Assembly: GCF_000316625.1 (NCBI RefSeq)
Contig: NC_019676.1
Location: forward strand, 1,723,001 to 1,787,000
DNA: 64,000 nucleotides
Direction: 5' to 3'
Source of the DNA: Nostoc sp. PCC 7107
Lineage (GTDB): Bacteria; Cyanobacteriota; Cyanobacteriia; Cyanobacteriales; Nostocaceae
Position numbers and translations under genes: made by a program
Notes under the pieces: generated by a model
Told to the model about the DNA's origin: nothing
Database searches by the model: none
What the model saw: the letters and a program-made list of their open reading frames with translations, nothing else
In this document: one piece after another, positions 26,459 through 36,173 of the stretch
How the letters are laid out: each line of letters opens with the position of its first letter
Position numbering within the stretch: position 1 is the first letter of the stretch

Positions 26459-29344
26459 CTACTCGCTACTCAGCACTTTTTCACTCAATTTCGCTTGAAT
26501 ATCCGCCCACTTCACCCCAGCTAGGCTAGGTAATACAACATCTGCTGCACCAACCCGTTCAACTGGCCCTAGTCCTACTGTCCACATATCCCCGGCTAAA
26601 GCTGCTTCCACTCCGGCTGCGGCATCTTCGACGACTACACATTGTTTTGGTTGCAGTCCGAGTTCTTTGGCGGCGTATAAAAATAAATCTGGTGCAGGTT
26701 TGGGTTTTTGCACACTGTAACCATCAGCGATCGCATCTACTTTATCAGCAATCCCCAATAACTCAACTACAGTATGAGCATTTTTGCTGGCTGAACCAAT
26801 AGCTGTTTTAATTCCTGCTTGGCGTAATTCATCCAAAAGTGCGATCGCGCCTGGTAATAAATCTTTCGGTGTGACATGATGAATCAGTTCTACATAGTAG
26901 CCATTTTTACGCTCCATCATTTCTTGGATTTGCGCTTCGGAATATTTGCGATCGCCAATAATTAACATTAAAGATTCCCGCCGAGATACACCCCGCAAGG
27001 CTTCATTAGCTGCACGGCTAAAAGGAATACCTTCTTCATCAGCTAACCTTTGCCAAGCTTGATAATGGTATTCGGCTGTATCTGTTAGTACACCATCAAG
27101 GTCAAAAATTACTCCGCGAATATCGGTCATTCTCTCTTGTCCCCCTTGTGGTTGCAAATCAAATTCATGCCATTCCCCGCGCCAGTGGAGTTTAAATTTC
27201 AGTCGCGTCCAGTGAGAAGGTAGATGCGGGTTGGCGACGGGGCCATTTTCTGTTAACTGAATTCCACCAAAGCCAAAAACTACTGCTTGCCATACACCGC
27301 CAGCACTCGCGCCATGAATTCCGTCGTTGGTGTTCCCTCGGCTGTCTTCTAAATCAACCATTGCGGCTTGCATAAAGCGTTTGTAGGCTCTAACCGATTC
27401 CCCCACATCGGAGGCTAGAATAGAGTGAATTGCTGGGCCGAGAGACGAACCGTAAGTAATATCGGTGCGTGGTGCGTAATAGTCCCAATTTGCTTGTAAG
27501 GATTTGGGGTTATAGGGAAAATCCGCCGATTCCCGCATTAAATACAGCAGCATCAATACATCTGGCTGCTTTAAAACTTGCCGCTTGTTACCTTCTTCAA
27601 TCCCTAAAATTGCTTGGATGGAACGCTGACGGGGTTCGTATTCGTCTAAGTTAATGTCTTGGAGTTGGAAAAATCCCTCAAACTGCTCAATTAATCCGGT
27701 TTCGGGGTCGTAGGGAATCCAGATTTTAGCAATGATATCTTGCCAATGCGATCGCACTTCGGCTGTCAGTTGCAGTTGTTTTGCTAATTCTGCCGCCAGT
27801 TCGGGGAAATTTTGCCGCAGCCAATCATCAATAAATATTGCTTTTTCTAAATGCCATTGCACCATCCGGTTGGTGAAGGTGTTATTGTGAACCAATTCGT
27901 GATACTCGTCGGCTCCAATCACTGCGCGAATTTCGTAGCGTTGTTGTTCTGAATTATACTCAACTCGGCTTCCCCAAAAGATTGCTGTATCTAAAACAAT
28001 CTCTGCACCGTAGTCTCGCAGCCACTCATCATCACCCGTGGCTAACCAGTAATACCAAACAGCGTAGGCAATATCTGCACTAATATGAATTTCGCGATCG
28101 CGGCACCAAATACGTACATCTTCACCATAAAAATCATTGGGAAGCGACCATCTTGGTGTAACTTCATCGCCAGTATCAGCGCTTTCCCAGGCGTACATTG
28201 CGCCTTTGTAGCCAGAATGCAAGGCTTTGCGTCTAGCTCCTGGTAAAGTGTGATAGCGGTAAGTTAGTAAGTTACGTGCGATCGCTGGTTGGGTAAATGT
28301 AAAAAATGGCAGAATAAAAATTTCTGTATCCCAAAAAACATGGCCGCGATAGCCAAACCCAGAAAGAGTTTTGGCGGGAATACTCACTTTATCGTCATAG
28401 CGAGGCGCAGCAATTAACAGTTGAAAAATATTGTAGCGAATAGCAAAAGCCGCTGTATTATCGCCTTCTAGCAAAATATCACTCTGCTGCCAAACTGCAT
28501 CCCAAGCTTGCGTATGTGTATTGCGTAGGGTTTCGTAGTCGGAAATTTCAGCCAGTTTTTCCTGTGCTGCTTTGATTGGTGTCTCAATTTCCCGTGAAGT
28601 AAACACTGTAACGAATTTTTCTACTGTCACAGTTTGCTGTGATTTGGTGAGAAAGGTTGCATTTAAGGAAGGATAACCAGGCGCAGTATTAACTTGGATG
28701 GATGATTCCGTCCCTAATACGGTCATCTTAGCTGCCATACCAATCGTAATTCGAGAACCACGAGTCCGACTCTGAAACCAAATACCATGTTCAGTTTTAC
28801 CTTGGTCTAAATCTACCCAATGGTTGAATCCTTGATTTTCAGGATAACCATTGATGCTACCTTGCACTTCAATCAATCCGTCAAAATCTAACGGCGTTAA
28901 CTCACAGCGTTGACACAAAATATGCTGATCTGCCAAACTAGCAAAACGTTGAAAGCGAATATCTATAGTTTTCCCAGTGGGAGTGCGCCAACGTAAAGAA
29001 CGGTTAAGGAGACCGTGGCGCACATCTAGCACTCGCTCATAATGGGTAATTTCGCCTTCGTTGAGACGGAAGCGATCGCCATCAATAGTTACTACCATTG
29101 GTAGCCAATCGGGACAGTTAGCGAGTTCTGTATACACCACAGGGACATCATCATAGACACCGTGGATAAAAGTTGCTGGTAATTCACGCGGATAGTCTCT
29201 TTCAAAACTACCGCGTGTGCCTAAATAGCCGTTGCCAATTGTGAAAATAGTTTCTCTAGAATGTATCTGATCGGGGTCAAACTGGGTTTCAGTTAACGTC
29301 CAGTCTGTATAGATAAAATTATCAGTAATACTTTTTGTATTCAT
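26459..29344 (-). CDS. GH65 disaccharide phosphorylase fused to beta-phosphoglucomutase
   Basis: A two-enzyme fusion of 961 residues. Residues about 1-735 are a glycoside hydrolase family 65 phosphorylase (maltose, trehalose, kojibiose or similar), with the catalytic Glu in GADEYHELVHNNTF and the phosphate-site GASAGGVWQ. Residues 739-961 are a HAD-family beta-phosphoglucomutase: FDLDGVLTDTAEYHYQAW with the nucleophile Asp, GSASKNA and VVEDAAAGVEAA. Together they would turn a disaccharide plus phosphate into glucose and glucose 6-phosphate. The sugar specificity cannot be read. ATG 29344 is preferred to TTG 29362. Sucrose synthase lies 69 bp upstream on the same strand, so a sugar-use operon is likely. 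Confidence 0.92.
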   Translation of the reverse strand: MNTKSITDNFIYTDWTLTETQFDPDQIHSRETIFTIGNGYLGTRGSFERDYPRELPATFIHGVYDDVPVVYTELANCPDWLPMVVTIDGDRFRLNEGEITHYERVLDVRHGLLNRSLRWRTPTGKTIDIRFQRFASLADQHILCQRCELTPLDFDGLIEVQGSINGYPENQGFNHWVDLDQGKTEHGIWFQSRTRGSRITIGMAAKMTVLGTESSIQVNTAPGYPSLNATFLTKSQQTVTVEKFVTVFTSREIETPIKAAQEKLAEISDYETLRNTHTQAWDAVWQQSDILLEGDNTAAFAIRYNIFQLLIAAPRYDDKVSIPAKTLSGFGYRGHVFWDTEIFILPFFTFTQPAIARNLLTYRYHTLPGARRKALHSGYKGAMYAWESADTGDEVTPRWSLPNDFYGEDVRIWCRDREIHISADIAYAVWYYWLATGDDEWLRDYGAEIVLDTAIFWGSRVEYNSEQQRYEIRAVIGADEYHELVHNNTFTNRMVQWHLEKAIFIDDWLRQNFPELAAELAKQLQLTAEVRSHWQDIIAKIWIPYDPETGLIEQFEGFFQLQDINLDEYEPRQRSIQAILGIEEGNKRQVLKQPDVLMLLYLMRESADFPYNPKSLQANWDYYAPRTDITYGSSLGPAIHSILASDVGESVRAYKRFMQAAMVDLEDSRGNTNDGIHGASAGGVWQAVVFGFGGIQLTENGPVANPHLPSHWTRLKFKLHWRGEWHEFDLQPQGGQERMTDIRGVIFDLDGVLTDTAEYHYQAWQRLADEEGIPFSRAANEALRGVSRRESLMLIIGDRKYSEAQIQEMMERKNGYYVELIHHVTPKDLLPGAIALLDELRQAGIKTAIGSASKNAHTVVELLGIADKVDAIADGYSVQKPKPAPDLFLYAAKELGLQPKQCVVVEDAAAGVEAALAGDMWTVGLGPVERVGAADVVLPSLAGVKWADIQAKLSEKVLSSE

Positions 29345-29413
29345 TGTTAAGCTAAATTCCAAATGCGAGGTTTAGTTTTGGATTTAGATAGTTAAAAAAT
29401 TGGTTACTTTTAT

Positions 29414-31822
29414 TTAATGTATATGTTGTTCTAAAATCTTTTCTGCTCTCGGTTTAAAGATGAGATGAAACAAGCTTTCCATATAGCGATCGCGTGCTTC
29501 GTTATTTTCTGGCGAGACAAAGTTCCAGAAGCTAAACATTTTCGCCATTAATAATAATTGACTGGTGTGTGATGACCAATTATATTTATTAATAATTCGC
29601 TGGCTCATCCATTCCGAAACTTCCTGCCAATGTTGGGGATGATTTTCACATTCATCCAGGAAGCTGATAATTTTCTGTGCTGTACCTCCTAAATCAGTGG
29701 GGTTAATAATAAAGCCATCTTCTTGATTTTCAATAATTTCTAAAGCACCACCAAACTGAGTCGCAAAAGTTGGTAAACCAGAAATCATCGCTTCTAAAAT
29801 GCTTCTACCAAAAGACTCAAACCGCGCAAAATGCACATAAATTCCTTGGCGATCGGCTATTACACGATAGGCTTCGCCTATATCAACGCCAGTCAGACGC
29901 ATTCCCACCCAGCGAAGATGATTGTGGAGATGATGCTGATTAATAATGTCATGCAGCCGTTGAATTTCTGCCGCTTCTTCTAAATTAGCCGCTTCTTCTG
30001 GATGCAATTTACTTGTTAAGATAATTAAATTACATCGCTTTTGTAATTCTTCACTTTGAGCAAAACATTCGACTAATCCAGTCAAGTTTTTAATCGATGA
30101 TAGAGTAGCTACAGCAAATATAGGTTGTTTATTAGGTTCATCCAAAACGCCTACAATTTGCAAATCTTGACGGTTAAATATTAAGTCTTCAACCTGTTTG
30201 CTTTGATGAAAATTCCTATTTTCTTTTTGGGTGTAGGGAAAGAAGATTTTTTGATTGACTCCCGGCGGTACTAAGTTAAATTTAGGACTGAATAAGTCAA
30301 TTCCATCAACTACATGATATAGTTCAGGCATTGTAAAACATTTATATGATTCATATTGTCCCATCCCGTCAGGTGTACCGACAATTTCTTGATAGGATGA
30401 GGTAATAATAAAATCAGCGGCGTTCATACTAATTAAATCAGCCGTAAATTGTGCAGAAAAATGATATTGGTCTTCTAGGTTATGCCAATATAAATTACTA
30501 AAGAGATATTTGGGCTTTTCTAAAGAATGAGCAATATTGCATTGAGTAACTTTGAGACGGTGAGATAAAAGTGACGCAACTAAATTACCATCACTATAAT
30601 TACCAATAATTAAATTGGGACGACCTTTAAATACAGCGATTAGTTCTTTTTCTGCATCATTGGTAAAACTTTCCAAATAAGGCCAAATCTCAAATTTAGA
30701 AATCCAATTGTTAGTAATCTCTGGATTAAACTCAGCGAAAGGAACGCGTAAAATCCAAGCATTTTCTGTATCTTCGACTTTTTCTAGCTTGAGTCCGCAA
30801 GATGTACCTTCACAGTTGGGAATCAGTCGAGTCAGAATGATTACATGGGGTTGAATACCTAATATGTCAAGTCCCGCGAGTGCGATTTCCTCGTGGAGTT
30901 TATTTTCTAAGCTGCGTGCTTGTTCCAGAACATAGATCACTTGACCTAATGTTTCATCGCGTCCCATGACATCTTGTTGTCCTACCCAACCGTGAATAGA
31001 AATCAAGACGACGCGAAAAACCACAGGAACACGCGCCACAAATGCTTCTAAAATGGCAGGTTGGGGGGTATCAATCAGCCGATCAAGTAATGATAGCGTC
31101 TCACTGACTCGCGCTGCTGTATTTCCCCACCCTGGTTCTAAACCGAGGTCTTGGAGGTGAAAGTGAAATTTCTCGTAGGGTTCTTTGGCTGGTCTGTCAC
31201 TGAGAAACTTGATTGCTTGCTTGATTTGTTGAGCGAATTGTAGACCTGAAGAAATGCGATCGCCAATTAACAACCGTCTCCCATCATATTGCACTCGCCG
31301 CAAGGCTTGAAACAATACCTCTAACCAATGTTGTGGATCATTTACCAATTGATCGCACAGGTAATGATTGAGAAAAGCTAGACCTTGACCAATATTTCTA
31401 GGGTCATCGACGGAGGGGGAATCTTCGTAAAATGGTGCGAGGTCAATTTCCAGGATATGGGGCTGGTAGTGATTCACCAAGCGATCGCTTTCATCTAAAT
31501 AAGCCTGGGGTGACATCAATTCACACTGACTCAAGTCACCATTCAACCGCCAGACTTCTTGACTAGCAATTTTGGGTCGAATCACAAACCAAACATTGCC
31601 CTCTGACAAAATTATTTCATGGGTATAGTGAATCAGTTTCCCAATCGAAGAAGAGTAGTAAAAATAAGCAGGCTTTTGGGAGTTATGACAATAATCTGCA
31701 AACACTTGCAGAATTTCATTTCTCAGGAAGTATTGTTTACCTGAATTAGTTAATGAAAAAATTAATTCTTGTAAAACAGATTTTTCGTCACTGTTCAGCA
31801 CAGCTTGTAGCAGTTCATTCAT
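29414..31822 (-). CDS. susA: Sucrose synthase
   Basis: SusA reversibly cleaves sucrose with UDP or ADP to give nucleotide-glucose and fructose. In heterocystous cyanobacteria it links sucrose, arriving from vegetative cells, to glycogen and nitrogen metabolism. The 802 residues match the plant-type length of about 805. The N-terminal regulatory region is followed by the GT-B fold with GVNQKIFFPY and the GT4 motif ESFGRSILEAMISGLPTFAT (about residues 670-690). ATG 31822 has GGTGGA 9 bases upstream. The GH65-phosphoglucomutase gene follows 69 bp downstream. Confidence 0.95.
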   Translation of the reverse strand: MNELLQAVLNSDEKSVLQELIFSLTNSGKQYFLRNEILQVFADYCHNSQKPAYFYYSSSIGKLIHYTHEIILSEGNVWFVIRPKIASQEVWRLNGDLSQCELMSPQAYLDESDRLVNHYQPHILEIDLAPFYEDSPSVDDPRNIGQGLAFLNHYLCDQLVNDPQHWLEVLFQALRRVQYDGRRLLIGDRISSGLQFAQQIKQAIKFLSDRPAKEPYEKFHFHLQDLGLEPGWGNTAARVSETLSLLDRLIDTPQPAILEAFVARVPVVFRVVLISIHGWVGQQDVMGRDETLGQVIYVLEQARSLENKLHEEIALAGLDILGIQPHVIILTRLIPNCEGTSCGLKLEKVEDTENAWILRVPFAEFNPEITNNWISKFEIWPYLESFTNDAEKELIAVFKGRPNLIIGNYSDGNLVASLLSHRLKVTQCNIAHSLEKPKYLFSNLYWHNLEDQYHFSAQFTADLISMNAADFIITSSYQEIVGTPDGMGQYESYKCFTMPELYHVVDGIDLFSPKFNLVPPGVNQKIFFPYTQKENRNFHQSKQVEDLIFNRQDLQIVGVLDEPNKQPIFAVATLSSIKNLTGLVECFAQSEELQKRCNLIILTSKLHPEEAANLEEAAEIQRLHDIINQHHLHNHLRWVGMRLTGVDIGEAYRVIADRQGIYVHFARFESFGRSILEAMISGLPTFATQFGGALEIIENQEDGFIINPTDLGGTAQKIISFLDECENHPQHWQEVSEWMSQRIINKYNWSSHTSQLLLMAKMFSFWNFVSPENNEARDRYMESLFHLIFKPRAEKILEQHIH

Positions 31823-32282
31823 AACGAATTCCACCACTCTATTAGGTCACAACCTCATTTTTGCTCCTCAACAATGGCAATTTTTTTGTAGGGTGTTAGA
31901 GGTATATTTCCCTTTTTACATCTCTTATGCTAGATGAGTATTGCATCTTTTGTCTTCTAGCTCTGGTATGAATTATTCAACCCAAACTCAAGCCTTAAGT
32001 AATAAAACTTGTTTGTTAACTAAATTAGGCAGAAAAACCAAAACAAAAGACTGCGCTAATAATTACCTACCCAATTTGGTATTGTCTCTCAGAAAAAATG
32101 CCATTTTGGCTAAATTTACAACAAATTAAAGAGTATTCTGTGTAGTAGGTAACTATTTGTTAGGCAAAATTCTGATACAAAATCTGGCTTTCTAATCTGA
32201 ATTTCCAGCAACTCAGAAAACTTCAAAACCCAGACAGAACCTCCTTACTAACTTCTCATTAAGCACCATTACAGGGTTAGCC
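31823..32282. other. Spacer between susA and the hetP-like gene
   Basis: About 460 AT-rich bases between divergent genes, containing both promoters. A 62-codon frame (31941-32129) shows no family resemblance and is not called. I see no clean NtcA box (GTA-N8-TAC) close to either start. Confidence 0.4.
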
Positions 32283-32699
32283 ATGAACTACCAGATGCCT
32301 TCTTCTCAAAAAAACTTTCACAGTTTGATTACTCACGAACAATTAGATCAAGTAATCGAAGCTATTAGTGATGGTAGATATTCTTGGGCTTGTGTATTAA
32401 TTTTGCGTTTTGTTGGCTATAATCCACTCCACTTTATTCCACAAAGAACTTACAGCCGTTTAATAAAAGAGCAGAGCCAATTTACAGATACAAAATCAGA
32501 GTTAGAAAATGCAGTGAATACCTCAATTAATCTTACTGGTAGCCAAGAAAAAACTCAGAATTTGGATTTGGATAATGCAAAATCTCTAGATACACCCATC
32601 AAAAAACAAGAAAATATTCAAGGTGTCAATTTACCATTTTATTTAAAATCTAATATGGCTAAACTCTATCCCTCAAAAGGAAAAGAGCTACAAAACTAA
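32283..32699 (+). CDS. HetP-family heterocyst commitment protein
   Basis: A 138-residue protein with the HetP domain: EQLDQVIEAISDGRYSWACV, followed by LILRFVGYNPLHFIPQRTYSRLIKE (about residues 19-65). HetP and its paralogues act downstream of HetR and control commitment to heterocyst differentiation. The C-terminal 70 residues are polar, variable and probably disordered. Anabaena has four such genes; which one this is cannot be decided from sequence alone. ATG 32283 follows AGGGTTAGCC. It stands alone between divergent susA and a phosphoesterase gene, with a long upstream spacer as expected of a regulated developmental gene. Confidence 0.88.
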   Translation: MNYQMPSSQKNFHSLITHEQLDQVIEAISDGRYSWACVLILRFVGYNPLHFIPQRTYSRLIKEQSQFTDTKSELENAVNTSINLTGSQEKTQNLDLDNAKSLDTPIKKQENIQGVNLPFYLKSNMAKLYPSKGKELQN

Positions 32700-32800
32700 G
32701 AAATAACTTAATTGATTTGGTGGGTGTTACCCACCTTTAACTTTGTGCCTATCTTACGGGAACGCCTGGCGGCGAATGCACGAAACCTTAGCCAACTTAA

Positions 32801-33709
32801 TTAAACACTTTTCACCTGAATCACACCCTGATCAAAAACGCGCTTATCAGTACCAATAGCCTTGACTTCTATTCTATCTGGATACACTTCATAAGCTGCA
32901 AAACTCAAACTAGAAGCCGAATATGCTGTCCACTCAGAACGACCTACAGGACGAGTACCAGCACCACCGCCAGTAACTAAATAAGTTGTGCCATTAATAG
33001 ATTTGGTGCGTTCATAGTGGTGTTCATGACCATTGATATAAAGTTGCACACCGTATTTTTCAAACAAAGGCGTAAAAGCTTGAATAAAAGCTGGGTTATT
33101 ACCATAAACACCAGAGGCGTAAATTGGATGATGACCAAATACAACTTTCCAAGGTGCATCACTGCGGCTTAATTCTAGCTCTAACCAAGGTAGTTGTTTT
33201 TTCCAATCAGCATTACTGTTAGTATCTAAAGCAAAAAACTGCACTTGATTACGGCGAAATGTATAGTAACGTTTTCCCTGCATATTAAAGCCAGGGTATT
33301 TAAGTTGCGGTTCGCCGTTATCAGTACGAATATCGTGATTACCTAAACAAGCTTGAAACTTGACACCTTTTTTGAGTAAAGGTTGATAAGGACGTTCAAA
33401 AACTGCACCAATTTTTTCTATTTCGCCGTTGTTGTAAATATTATCGCCAGCTAAAACGACTAAATTGTATGGATTTTGCCTGTGATAAAAATTCATTGCT
33501 TCAGCTACAGCATACTGTCCTTTTGCACCAGTCCCTGTATCTGCTACAGAAACAAAACGCAACAGTAAGTCTTTTTTCGCTGGTTTACCTGCTATTGCGA
33601 CAGAATTATCGGTATAGCTATTTTGACGAACTAATCTCCAGCCGAGAATTCCTGTACCAATGGCTCCCAGGCTTCCTAAGAATAAAAATTGACGGCGTTT
33701 CCAGTTCAT
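32801..33709 (-). CDS. TAT-exported metallophosphoesterase (purple-acid-phosphatase-like)
   Basis: A 302-residue calcineurin-like phosphoesterase. The N-terminus MNWKRRQFLFLGSLGAIGTGILGW is a twin-arginine signal (RRQFLFLG). Metal-ligand motifs follow in order: VSVADTGTG, LAGDNIYN, LGNHDIR, FGHHPIYASG and INGHEHHYER. These match tartrate-resistant/purple acid phosphatases, so it probably releases phosphate from organic esters in the periplasm. Start ATG 33709. Just downstream, 32751-32782 carries a GC-rich palindromic repeat. No pho-box search was possible by eye. Confidence 0.9.
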   Translation of the reverse strand: MNWKRRQFLFLGSLGAIGTGILGWRLVRQNSYTDNSVAIAGKPAKKDLLLRFVSVADTGTGAKGQYAVAEAMNFYHRQNPYNLVVLAGDNIYNNGEIEKIGAVFERPYQPLLKKGVKFQACLGNHDIRTDNGEPQLKYPGFNMQGKRYYTFRRNQVQFFALDTNSNADWKKQLPWLELELSRSDAPWKVVFGHHPIYASGVYGNNPAFIQAFTPLFEKYGVQLYINGHEHHYERTKSINGTTYLVTGGGAGTRPVGRSEWTAYSASSLSFAAYEVYPDRIEVKAIGTDKRVFDQGVIQVKSV

Positions 33710-33822
33710 AACTCACCAAATTCAATAAATAGTCAGTTTAACCGAAGCCAAGTGCAATGAAGTGATACATTAGGGCAGAAGAGACAGCAGTAGTCTCATG
33801 TACTGCTTTTGGTGAAAATTCC

Positions 33823-34710
33823 ATGTCACAAGACAATCAGAATTCACAACCCCCTTCTCCTCAAGAACCCTACCAGAGAGAACCACCTATATGGAAGGTG
33901 ACTGTTATCCAAATTCTGCGGGGGACAATTGGGGTTTTAGAAACAGCCGTGGTAAAACTAGAGGCTGAGTCATCTGTAACGGGCGAAACTGCTGGTGTTT
34001 GGCGGCAGTTACAGCTAATCTGGCGTAGACTATTAGCTGGAATGCGGTCTTTTTTACCAGCAAATTTCTCCCGACAGTTATCAGACACAGCTTTGACAGG
34101 AATTATTGCTGGAATTACTGTGGTTTTGATTTGGACAACTTCTAGCGTCTTTACGAGTAAACCGCCGGAGATAGCCACAATTCCACCAGTTGAAGAGGTT
34201 CCTGTACCTACGCCAACAGTTCCACCAGAGTTAACTACACCGGAACCAGAACCGTCAGCGGAAATTACATCACTACCCGAAGTAGAAGTCACTCCCACAC
34301 CAACAGCGGAACCGGAAGTCATTCCCAAACCAGAACCAACGCCAACACCCGCAGTAGTATTAACACCAGAACAAATTTTGATTGCGGCTATTGAAAATCA
34401 AGTAGCAGAAATTAGCGATCGCATCGCTTCTGGTCTGATACAGTCAATTCAAGCTAATTTTCGCACTAGCAATCTCATTATTAAAATTAATAACGATTGG
34501 TATACCCTGAAAGAATCTCAACAAGATAAACTAGCAGCGGAAATATTACAACGTTCTCAAGAACTAAATTTTAGTCATTTACAAATTTTAGATTCTCAAG
34601 ATAAATTAATCGCCCGAAATCCAATTGTTGGGGAGCAGATTATTATTTTCAAACGACGCAGCGCCAATTTCCCTGTCTCAACTTCAGGCGGAGATTCTTT
34701 GTATATTTAA
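33823..34710 (+). CDS. Single-pass membrane protein with Pro/Glu-rich linker
   Basis: I do not recognise a named family. The 295-residue protein has a cytoplasmic N-terminal part (about 1-85), one membrane helix (about 90-107, LTGIIAGITVVLIWTTS), a Pro/Thr/Glu-rich linker (about 115-180) made of degenerate PEPxPTP units, and a globular C-terminal domain (about 184-295: VAEISDRIASGLIQSIQANF and IKINNDWYTLKESQQDKLA). The topology suggests a sensor or cell-envelope protein with the last domain outside the cytoplasm. ATG 33823. It is divergent from the phosphoesterase gene, sharing about 110 bp of promoter. Confidence 0.8.
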   Translation: MSQDNQNSQPPSPQEPYQREPPIWKVTVIQILRGTIGVLETAVVKLEAESSVTGETAGVWRQLQLIWRRLLAGMRSFLPANFSRQLSDTALTGIIAGITVVLIWTTSSVFTSKPPEIATIPPVEEVPVPTPTVPPELTTPEPEPSAEITSLPEVEVTPTPTAEPEVIPKPEPTPTPAVVLTPEQILIAAIENQVAEISDRIASGLIQSIQANFRTSNLIIKINNDWYTLKESQQDKLAAEILQRSQELNFSHLQILDSQDKLIARNPIVGEQIIIFKRRSANFPVSTSGGDSLYI

Positions 34711-34867
34711 GCCCTATATATTATGAATGTTATACGTCGTTTGCTAGAGGTTCAGGCGATCGCTTATAAAATAAGATAGTTAATAATTTCAATTCTTTGC
34801 AATTGGCTTAAACGCCAATCGATTTAATAAATAAATTCAAAATTATTTTTAAGAGGAGCATGAAACT

Positions 34868-35158
34868 ATGGATATGCAAGTCCTGAGAGAGCGTGCTGGA
34901 CTTAGCCGTGCAGAGGTAGCCTTCAGGCTTGCAATTAGTGAAACCAGTGTGCGTAACTGGGAAGCTGGGCGTACTGAACCAACAATGACACCCAAAAAAT
35001 ATCTAGAGGCTTTACGTCTTTTCCAATGTACCCCAGAAGAATTAGCAGCTGCCAGCGAGAAATCTATCAATCAACGCCATAAACGTAAACCCGGAAGACC
35101 AAAACGCTTTCCCGATAATCAAGTAGCTCAGGTGACAGATGCGCCAGTTTGCAGCTAA
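34868..35158 (+). CDS. XRE-type helix-turn-helix protein with AT-hook-like tail
   Basis: A 96-residue DNA-binding protein. Residues 5-62 form a Cro/C1-type helix-turn-helix (LRERAGLSRAEVAFRLAISETSVRNWEAGRTEP). The tail (about 70-85) contains KRKPGRPKRF, an AT-hook-like minor-groove motif. Proteins of this form are found in many cyanobacteria and probably act as regulators or nucleoid-binding factors. AGAGGAGC lies upstream of ATG 34868 (also MDMQ with a second Met at residue 3). It stands alone; its targets are unknown. Confidence 0.88.
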   Translation: MDMQVLRERAGLSRAEVAFRLAISETSVRNWEAGRTEPTMTPKKYLEALRLFQCTPEELAAASEKSINQRHKRKPGRPKRFPDNQVAQVTDAPVCS

Positions 35159-35233
35159 TAAAAAAGTGTGAAGTGTGAAATGAAGAAACCTTGATAGTAA
35201 GGCTGAACGCCTCGCTACAGTACTCAGCACTTT

Positions 35234-35911
35234 TCACTGTAAGGGCGGTAATTGTCGCGTTACCACAGCTTGACGAACAGGAATATTGATCTCGGTAACG
35301 AAATGTTCTGCGCCTGATGTGTAAAAAAATAGTAAAGTGGAGTCATTAATTTGATGCGTTCCCAAAACTTTGTCTACTTGCGGGATGATTTCAGTGTAAT
35401 TTTTACCTGAAATATCAGAGAATGCTATGGTTTTGCGATCTTCGTTTGTCAAGCGTTTGTCACCATCGCTGTCAGCCTTCACTACTTCATACCACAACCC
35501 ACCCACGTTTTTAGGGACATCTCCCGCAGGTGTTGAGAGACTCAGTTTTTCATGGCGTAAAAACAAAAAGTTATTATTGGGAATTAACTTCCAAGATGAC
35601 TTATCGTTAACATGAAAAAATAAAAAATTTCGGGTGCTGGAAGCTTCTTTTTCGTAGTAAGACTGACGATAATTTTGTTGGGAACTAACAGCCGCCATTA
35701 AATAAGGTGTCCCTTTGAGTGGTTCAAACGAACCTAAATTTATTTTGACTTGAATATCTGTATTCGTTTCTGTATTAACTATGTCTGAAGCATTACGCTG
35801 TCTTAATGTTTCTTGATAAATCCGATAGGCTATGTATCCAGATATCATCAAAGAAATCAGCGCACACAAGGAGAGAATTATTACTCTAACAGTTCTCAGT
35901 CTATTCATCAT
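35234..35911 (-). CDS. Membrane-anchored protein of unknown function with EF-hand-like loop
   Basis: A 225-residue protein with one N-terminal membrane helix (about 8-29, VIILSLCALISLMISGYIAY) and a globular domain outside. It is not a family I can name. The segment DSDGDKRLTNED (about residues 149-160) has the D-x-D-x-D-x-x-x-x-x-x-E spacing of an EF-hand calcium loop, although flanking helices are not obvious. The preceding GLWYEVVKAD and following IIPQVDKVLGTH stretches look structured. Start ATG 35911, with a second Met next to it. It stands alone. Confidence 0.75.
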   Translation of the reverse strand: MMNRLRTVRVIILSLCALISLMISGYIAYRIYQETLRQRNASDIVNTETNTDIQVKINLGSFEPLKGTPYLMAAVSSQQNYRQSYYEKEASSTRNFLFFHVNDKSSWKLIPNNNFLFLRHEKLSLSTPAGDVPKNVGGLWYEVVKADSDGDKRLTNEDRKTIAFSDISGKNYTEIIPQVDKVLGTHQINDSTLLFFYTSGAEHFVTEINIPVRQAVVTRQLPPLQ

Positions 35912-36173
35912 AACTATCGCAGATAATCGTTATAGTATTAGAACTCATATTTGATTTTTGACATACAACTACACATACTGAGATTTTTTCAAGAATTAAA
36001 TCAGACAGCTATGGTGATAAGTTATGTATATACTAAATAAACATTATTGAGTGTTAGGTTCAGTAGATTTACTAATATTTCAAAAACTCATCTTCAAGTA
36101 GTGCGATCGCTCACCGTATTTGCCCCGGCAGCGCGATAAAATTCTAAAACAACAGTCGTAACTAAAGGTTTAA

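Noticed and set aside
31941-32129. 62-codon frame between susA and the hetP-like gene
   Set aside because: No ribosome-binding site, no family resemblance and a composition like the surrounding AT-rich spacer.
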